This document shows positions 6,397-10,596 of a DNA stretch of 10,596 nucleotides, piece by piece; position 1 is the first letter of the stretch; each line of letters begins with the position of its first letter. Both the position numbers and the translations under genes were made by a program. The DNA comes from Candidatus Latescibacterota bacterium (GTDB lineage: Bacteria; Latescibacterota; 4484-107; B68-G9). The stretch covers positions 1 through 10,596 of the forward strand of contig DTYS01000099.1 in assembly GCA_012961755.1 (NCBI GenBank), read 5' to 3'. The notes under the pieces were generated by a model, which saw nothing but the letters and a program-made list of their open reading frames with translations, did not search any database and was not told the origin of the DNA.

Positions 6397-7206
6397 CTAC
6401 CCCCTCGCAAGGATCTCGTTCAGGCTACCGGTACGGTATCCCTGCAGATCTAAGGTCACATAGATGAAGCCTATGCGCTTCACCTCATACACGAGCCTCT
6501 CCCTCACTTGGAGCACCTTACTTATCTCTTCGGGGTCCACCTCTATCCTCGCTATGGGGCCGTGGTACCTGACCCTATACTGGCGGAACCCGAGCTTCCC
6601 AAGGAGCTCCTCGGCCTCGGCCACCATGGAGAGCTTCTTCCGTGTGATCTCCTCCCAGTACGGGAAGCGGGAGGCGAGACAGGCCTTAGGAGGCTTATCC
6701 CATGTGGGAAGCCCTAAGTCCTTCGAAAGAAGCCTTACATCCTCCTTGGTGAGTCCTACCTCCATCAAGGGGGAGCGCACGCCCAACTCTTTCAAGGCCC
6801 TCATTCCCGGCCGGAAGTCCCCCTCGTCGTCCAGATTTGACCCGTCGGCCACCCATCTGAATCCCATTTCCTTGGCCATGGAGAGCAGCTTTGAGAAGAG
6901 TTCCCTTTTGCAATGGTAGCACCTGTCCGGAGGGTTATTCCTGAACTCATCCATCTCCAGTTCGGCCGTACGGACGACCGTGTGCGGGAACCCGAGCCGG
7001 GAAGCCAGAACTTCGGCCTCTTCCAGTTCTGATTTAGGGTAGGTCTCGGAGGACGCCGTGACAGCCAACATCCTTTCCCCTAGGACCTGATGGGCTAAGT
7101 AGGCCAGGAACGTGCTGTCCACACCTCCCGAATAGGCCACGACCACCGAGCCCATATCCCTAAGTATGGATTTCAACCTTTCGACCTTCCGAGCTCGTTC
7201 CTTCAT
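6397..7206 (-). CDS. larE: LarE-type PP-loop sulfur transferase
   Basis: This 269-residue protein has the standard LarE length. LarE adenylates pyridinium-dicarboxylate mononucleotide and inserts sulfur, on the route to the nickel-pincer cofactor of lactate racemase and related LarA enzymes. The PP-loop YSGGVDST is at 25-32, RCYHCKRELF (95-104) is a family signature, and DGSNLDDEGDFRPG (121-134) forms part of the active site. PPKACLASRFPY carries Cys176, the position of the sacrificial cysteine in Lactobacillus plantarum LarE. Cys96 and Cys99 are additional. No larA, larB or larC lies in the window, so the cofactor destination is inferred only. The ATG at 7206 has GGGGAGG very close upstream. 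The gene is 9 nt behind the PP-loop/NFACT-R gene and 3 nt ahead of cysK. Confidence 0.93.
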   Translation of the reverse strand: MKERARKVERLKSILRDMGSVVVAYSGGVDSTFLAYLAHQVLGERMLAVTASSETYPKSELEEAEVLASRLGFPHTVVRTAELEMDEFRNNPPDRCYHCKRELFSKLLSMAKEMGFRWVADGSNLDDEGDFRPGMRALKELGVRSPLMEVGLTKEDVRLLSKDLGLPTWDKPPKACLASRFPYWEEITRKKLSMVAEAEELLGKLGFRQYRVRYHGPIARIEVDPEEISKVLQVRERLVYEVKRIGFIYVTLDLQGYRTGSLNEILARG

Positions 7207-7215
7207 ATCCTCCCC

Positions 7216-8208
7216 TCAGATGCGGTAGGCCTCGAGCGTCGGGTCGTCCATGGGTTCCACCTCCACAAGCTCGTCCTTCCGGGCCTTCGGACGATATAGC
7301 ACCGTTCCGATGTCCCCCTTAAAGTCGCTGTATCGTAGACACATAGAAGCAGCAATCTTGATATCCTCCTCTCCTCGAGCCTTCTTCAGGAGGACGACCG
7401 GACCCGGAACGCCCCGGGCCTCCAGGAGGAGGTCCGAAGGGGAGGCGAACTGGGAGAGGAGGAAGTTCTCCCCTTCGTTGCGGCCCACTATCACCTTCGC
7501 CCCGCTCGGGAGCCGGAAGTGCCTTCCAAGCTTGAGGAGTCCGACCTCCGTGAGGGTGAACTCGTCGTGTTCTATCGCATCCCTGACCCTCCCGGCGAAC
7601 TTAGGGTCGGTGAGCCTACATCCTCCGGCCGGACAGGGGTAATCCTCTATCCCAAAAGCCTCCGCCAGGGCCATCTGGGGCCTCCTGGAACGGCCCCTTA
7701 TGTCGAGGAGTTTCTCCCTGTCCACCATCCCCTTCAGCTCGGGCAGGGAAGGTTTCAGATGTTTAGCGGACAGCGGCCTGAGGACCCTCCCCTCCAGGCC
7801 GGATTCCCTCTCTATCAGTTTAATCGCCTCGGGACGCTGGGACATAGGTCGCTCGCCCAGTACCTCCCCCGTGACCACGAAGTCGGCGCCAAGTTCCTCC
7901 ATGAGCTCCTTGGCCTTCCGAAATAGGAATATCCTACAATCTATACAGGGGTTCATCTGACTTCCGTAGCCATACTTCGGGTTACGTACGAGCTCCAGGT
8001 AATCCTGTCCGCCGTGGATAACCCTCAGAGGAATCCCGAACTTTTCGCAGACCAGGCTTGCCTGGTGGCGGCATCCCTTACGGGTGCAAGTGCAGAACGG
8101 GGTCACGATGTTCAAAGCATAGAGCTCTATACCTTGGTCCAGCATCATCTTTAAGGCCAATGTACTGTCTAAACCTCCGGACAACAACATCACGGCACTG
8201 TATCCCAT
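7216..8208 (-). CDS. PP-loop thiolase-like protein with C-terminal NFACT-R-like domain
   Basis: This 330-residue protein is the first gene of the operon. Residues 1-200 form a ThiI/MnmA-like PP-loop (AANH) domain with SGGLDST at 10-16. It has an unusual set of cysteines: Cys39/41/46, Cys54, MNPCIDC (Cys88/91) and CPAGGC (Cys192/197). The NPCIDC and CPAGGC pairs lie where thiolation enzymes keep catalytic or Fe-S cysteines. Residues about 226-315 look like an NFACT-R RNA-binding domain: LGRHFRLPSGAKVIVGRNEG, then DLLLEARGVPGPVVLLKK, similar to the RqcH/NEMF 'hGRNxxxND...LHaxdxPGshvvi' pattern. THUMP and rhodanese domains of classical ThiI are absent. A tRNA thiolation role (possibly s4U8) is inferred; the exact nucleoside is not known. 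The ATG at 8208 is preceded by GGGAAGAG. Confidence 0.85.
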   Translation of the reverse strand: MGYSAVMLLSGGLDSTLALKMMLDQGIELYALNIVTPFCTCTRKGCRHQASLVCEKFGIPLRVIHGGQDYLELVRNPKYGYGSQMNPCIDCRIFLFRKAKELMEELGADFVVTGEVLGERPMSQRPEAIKLIERESGLEGRVLRPLSAKHLKPSLPELKGMVDREKLLDIRGRSRRPQMALAEAFGIEDYPCPAGGCRLTDPKFAGRVRDAIEHDEFTLTEVGLLKLGRHFRLPSGAKVIVGRNEGENFLLSQFASPSDLLLEARGVPGPVVLLKKARGEEDIKIAASMCLRYSDFKGDIGTVLYRPKARKDELVEVEPMDDPTLEAYRI

Positions 8209-8252
8209 ATCTCTTCCCAGCTTACGTTAAAATCTACTGTGTTGATAGACGA

Positions 8253-8286
8253 ATTATAAAATATAAGATGTGGAAGGTTTTGTCAA
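8253..8286 (-). promoter_or_regulatory. Probable leftward promoter of the sulfur operon
   Basis: On the minus strand TTGACA (8286-8281) is followed by an AT-rich stretch. It offers TATATT after 15 nt (8265-8260), TATTTT after 17 nt (8263-8258) and TATAAT after 22 nt (8258-8253). Which hexamer is the real -10 cannot be decided by eye. It lies about 50 nt ahead of the first gene of the ten-gene run. It is the only clear promoter-like sequence I see for that run. Confidence 0.6.
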
Positions 8287-8311
8287 GGGGTTTAGGACTT
8301 CCCTTGACAAA
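8279..8311. promoter_or_regulatory. Perfect 11-bp inverted repeat spanning both -35 boxes (candidate operator)
   Basis: TTTGTCAAGGG (8279-8289) is mirrored exactly by CCCTTGACAAA (8301-8311) with an 11-nt spacer, so the arm centres are 22 bp apart, about two helical turns. Each arm contains the TTGACA of one of the two divergent promoters. This geometry fits a dimeric or tetrameric repressor or activator controlling both operons, or simply back-to-back -35 elements. A terminator is unlikely because no T-run follows in either direction and the element lies upstream of both predicted start sites. Confidence 0.65.
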
Positions 8312-8332
8312 TTTGAAGAAATTTCCTATATT
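8304..8332 (+). promoter_or_regulatory. Sigma-70-type promoter for the metal ATPase operon
   Basis: A consensus -35 TTGACA (8304-8309), an exactly 17-nt spacer and -10 TATATT (8327-8332) give a strong housekeeping promoter. It predicts a start near 8339 and a leader of about 30-50 nt. The spacer contains AAATTT-GAAG-AAATTT (8309-8324), a second small symmetric element that could bind a regulator. The 17-nt spacer argues against a MerR-family promoter, which usually has 19-20 nt. Confidence 0.8.
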
Positions 8333-8367
8333 GTTATAGAATTGTTTACCATATAGGTAGATTTAGT

Positions 8368-10257
8368 ATGTTTTTGGTGAGGCCAGCTATGGAGAAGCTT
8401 AGCGTGAAAGGGGAGGTATTAGCCCTCGGGTTAGGGGCGTCCATGTACGCTGGGGCCCTGATATTCCGGACGGAGTTGGTCCTTTTTATCCTGAGTTACA
8501 TAATCGTAGCCGGAGACGTCGTCTGGAAGGCCATCAGAAACGCCCTGCATGGACGGTTTTTCGACGAGAACTTCCTTTTGACCGTAGCGACGGTGGGGGC
8601 CTTCGCTATAAGGCAATTTCCCGAAGCGGTGGCGGTCATGTTGTTCTTCAAGGTAGGCGAACTTTTCCAGGATATGGCTTTGGACCGTTCCCGGAGGTCC
8701 ATAAGGTCCCTGCTGGCCATAAGGCCGGATTATGCGAACTTAAGGATCGACGGAGGTATAAGGAAGGTAGACCCCAAGGAAGTGAAGGTGGGGGACATCA
8801 TAGTGGTGAGGCCCGGCGAGAAGGTGCCGTTGGATGGGGTCGTCCTGGAAGGATCGTCCACGGTGGACACATCCGCCCTGACCGGGGAGTCGATGCCTAG
8901 GGAGGTGGGACCGGGGGGGCAGGTCCTGTCGGGGATGATAAACAGGACCGGAGCTCTCACCGTCCAGGTGACCAAGGACTTCGGTGAGTCCACCGTCTCC
9001 AAGATATTGGACTTGGTGGAGAACGCGGCGGCAAAGAAGGCCCCGACCGAGAAATTTATAACTAAGTTTGCAAGGTACTACACCCCTGCCGTGGTATCAG
9101 GGGCGTTCCTCTTGGCCACCGTGCCCGTGATACTTTACCGTATTCCGGGACTCGCTTCGATGTTCTCCCACGAGGAAACTTTCTCGGAGTGGATATACAA
9201 GGCCCTCATATTCTTAGTGATATCCTGCCCATGCGCCCTGGTGATCTCCATCCCTTTGGGGTTCTTCGGGGGGATAGGGGCGGCCTCCAGACGAGGGGTC
9301 TTAGTGAAGGGTTCGAATTACTTAGAAGGGTTGAACGACCTCCATACGGTCGTGTGGGATAAGACCGGCACTTTGACCAAGGGGGTCTTTCGGGTGACCG
9401 AAGTCGTCCCCGGGGACGGCTTCTCCGAAGGGGAGATCTTAGAATTGGCCGCAAAGGCGGAGGCCCTCTCAAACCATCCCATAGCCCAGTCGGTACGGGA
9501 GGCCTTCGGAGGGAACATAGATGAAAGCGAGGTGGAAAGCTACGAAGAGATCTCCGGGTACGGCGTAAGGGCCGAGGTGGAGGGACGTCAGGTCCTGGTC
9601 GGAAACGATAGGTTGCTCCACATGGAGCAGGTAGAACACGACACCTGCGACGTCGAAGGGACGGTGGTCCACGTCGTAGTGGACCGTAGGTACGCCGGTT
9701 ACATCGTCATCTCGGACGAGGTTAAGGAGGATGCCGGAGAGGCCGTCCGAAGGCTCAGGGACCTCGGGGTGAAAAGGCAGATCATGCTCACGGGGGACAG
9801 CGAAGAGGTGGCCAGAGCGGTCTGTCAGGAGCTGGGGTTAGACGAATATTTCGCCGAACTACTTCCCCAACAGAAGGTGGAAAGGGTGGAAGAGTTGATG
9901 GAAAGCAGGGATAGCAAGGACGAACTTATAGCTTTTGTGGGCGACGGAATAAACGACGCCCCGGTCCTGATACGTTCCGACATAGGTATAGCCATGGGGG
10001 CTCTGGGCTCGGACGCCGCCGTGGAGGCGGCGGATATAGTTCTGATGACGGACGGACCTTCCAGGCTTCCCGAGGCCGTCCGGATAGCTAAAAGGACCAG
10101 AAGGATAGTCTGGCAGAACATCGTCTTCGCTTTAGGGGTCAAGGGGATATTCCTGACTATAGGTGCCCTCGGGATGGCTACTATGTGGGAGGCGGTCTTC
10201 GCCGATGTTGGTGTGGCGTTGTTAGCCATATTGAACTCCACGAGGATATTAAGTTAG
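8368..10257 (+). CDS. P1B-2-type heavy-metal exporting ATPase (Zn/Cd/Pb)
   Basis: This 629-residue ATPase pumps soft divalent metal ions out of the cytosol across the inner membrane. The core is complete: actuator TGES (172-175), membrane CPC (287-289) in ISCPCALVISIP, phosphorylation Asp331 in DKTGTLT, the HP dipeptide in SNHPIA (370-371), TGDS (475-478) and GDGINDAP (525-532). Specificity residues follow the Zn/Cd/Pb pattern: N584-x7-K592 in TM7 and D613-x-G615 in TM8, not the YN/MxxSS of copper pumps. It lacks any N-terminal HMA domain, Cys-rich or His-rich stretch. It begins almost directly with the first membrane helices, and DENFL (67-71) is typical of CadA/ZntA. The ATG at 8368 has weak ribosome binding; ATG at 8389 (residue 8) with GGTGAGG upstream is a serious alternative. 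It shares a promoter region with the sulfur operon. Confidence 0.94.
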   Translation: MFLVRPAMEKLSVKGEVLALGLGASMYAGALIFRTELVLFILSYIIVAGDVVWKAIRNALHGRFFDENFLLTVATVGAFAIRQFPEAVAVMLFFKVGELFQDMALDRSRRSIRSLLAIRPDYANLRIDGGIRKVDPKEVKVGDIIVVRPGEKVPLDGVVLEGSSTVDTSALTGESMPREVGPGGQVLSGMINRTGALTVQVTKDFGESTVSKILDLVENAAAKKAPTEKFITKFARYYTPAVVSGAFLLATVPVILYRIPGLASMFSHEETFSEWIYKALIFLVISCPCALVISIPLGFFGGIGAASRRGVLVKGSNYLEGLNDLHTVVWDKTGTLTKGVFRVTEVVPGDGFSEGEILELAAKAEALSNHPIAQSVREAFGGNIDESEVESYEEISGYGVRAEVEGRQVLVGNDRLLHMEQVEHDTCDVEGTVVHVVVDRRYAGYIVISDEVKEDAGEAVRRLRDLGVKRQIMLTGDSEEVARAVCQELGLDEYFAELLPQQKVERVEELMESRDSKDELIAFVGDGINDAPVLIRSDIGIAMGALGSDAAVEAADIVLMTDGPSRLPEAVRIAKRTRRIVWQNIVFALGVKGIFLTIGALGMATMWEAVFADVGVALLAILNSTRILS

Positions 10258-10267
10258 GAGTATCGTT

Positions 10268-10596
10268 ATGTCGACAAAGTTTTCTCTGCCTGTGAAAGGG
10301 ATGACCTGTGCTTCCTGCGCTGCCCGCGTGGAGCGGGCCTTGAAGGATGTTGAGGGTGTGGCCGAGGCAAAAGTTAACCTTGCCACGGAGCGGGCCGTGG
10401 TCGAATACGACCCCGAGGTCCTTGACATAGCAAGCTTAGTTCGGGCCGTACGGGATACTGGGTACGATGTTCCGGTGGAGACCGTAGTCCTTCCTATAGG
10501 CGGGATGACCTGCGCTTCCTGCGCTGCCCACGTGGAAAAGGCTCTCAAAGGCGTGGAGGGGGTGCTTTCGGCTACCGTCAACCTGGCCACCGAGAA
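10268..10596 (+). CDS. copA: N-terminus of a two-HMA-domain protein, probably CopA copper ATPase (cut by right edge)
   Basis: The 109 visible codons encode two tandem heavy-metal-associated domains. The first covers residues 5-70, with GMTCASC holding Cys14 and Cys17. The second starts near 74, with GMTCASC holding Cys82 and Cys85. Such CxxC ferredoxin-like domains bind Cu(I), and two in tandem at the N-terminus are typical of CopA P1B-1 ATPases. The ATPase core is off the window, so a stand-alone double-HMA chaperone cannot be excluded. The ATG at 10268 is supported by AGGAG seven bases upstream, which overlaps the stop of the preceding ATPase gene. The 10-nt gap indicates one transcript with that Zn/Cd-type pump, so the pair would cover mono- and divalent soft metals. 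Confidence 0.85.
   Translation, partial: MSTKFSLPVKGMTCASCAARVERALKDVEGVAEAKVNLATERAVVEYDPEVLDIASLVRAVRDTGYDVPVETVVLPIGGMTCASCAAHVEKALKGVEGVLSATVNLATE
10298..10536 (+). repeat. Near-identical DNA repeats encoding the two CxxC metal loops
   Basis: Bases 10298-10332 and 10502-10536 agree at 33 of 35 positions and are exactly 204 nt (68 codons) apart. They encode the GMTCASCAA loop and start of helix 1 of each HMA domain. Even synonymous positions are almost all shared. This suggests recent domain duplication or gene conversion rather than protein-level selection alone. Confidence 0.75.

Noticed and set aside
8279..8311. Rho-independent terminator or riboswitch hairpin
   Set aside because: No T-run follows the stem in either direction and the repeat lies upstream of both predicted transcription starts, so it is unlikely to be transcribed from them.
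8209..8367. Small gene or RNA in the divergent intergenic region
   Set aside because: The 159 nt are accounted for by two promoters and the inverted repeat. The open frame that crosses it (8058-8339) is antisense to the PP-loop gene and has no coding features.
9825..10241. 138-codon minus-strand frame inside the metal ATPase gene
   Set aside because: It overlaps the conserved GDGINDAP region of the ATPase on the other strand and has no motif or ribosome site of its own.
1..10596. CRISPR array, insertion sequence, tRNA, rRNA or prophage genes
   Set aside because: I found no repeat-spacer pattern, transposase, integrase, cloverleaf or rRNA-like segment on reading both strands.

Overview
The window holds two divergently transcribed blocks. 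It looks like the chromosome of a GC-rich anaerobic bacterium, probably thermophilic. AGG (Arg) and ATA (Ile) codons are frequent, genes are tightly packed behind purine-rich Shine-Dalgarno sites, and oxygen-sensitive Fe-S, formate dehydrogenase and LarE functions are present. Gene content and codon style remind me of a thermophilic Synergistota member, but this is an impression and I could not run a search.

Left block (1-8208, minus strand, read right to left). A single run of ten genes is separated by 3-45 nt or overlaps by 22-38 nt, so it is probably one operon. The order is: a PP-loop thiolase-like protein with a C-terminal NFACT-R-like RNA-binding domain; larE; cysK; iscS; iscU; an orphan PurM/HypE-fold ATP-binding protein; a NIL-domain 2x[4Fe-4S] ferredoxin; mnmA; fdhD; and nadA, cut by the left edge. 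The common theme is sulfur. CysK makes cysteine and IscS takes its sulfur as persulfide. IscU builds Fe-S clusters from it. Three PP-loop enzymes can put sulfur on tRNA or cofactors, FdhD can sulfurate the formate dehydrogenase cofactor, and NadA is an Fe-S enzyme of NAD synthesis. The unassigned members are the PurM-like protein, the NIL-ferredoxin and the PP-loop/NFACT-R fusion.

Intergenic region (8209-8367). This AT-rich stretch carries a near-consensus sigma-70-type promoter for the right block and a probable promoter for the left block. Their two TTGACA boxes lie in opposite arms of a perfect 11-bp inverted repeat, which suggests one operator could control both directions.

Right block (8368-10596, plus strand). 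A P1B-2-type (Zn/Cd/Pb) exporting ATPase without an N-terminal metal-binding domain is followed 10 nt later by the start of a second gene. That gene has two tandem CxxC heavy-metal-associated domains, most likely a CopA-type copper ATPase, and it runs off the right edge. A metal-efflux operon placed back to back with an Fe-S/sulfur operon suggests shared metal or redox control, but no regulator gene is visible here.
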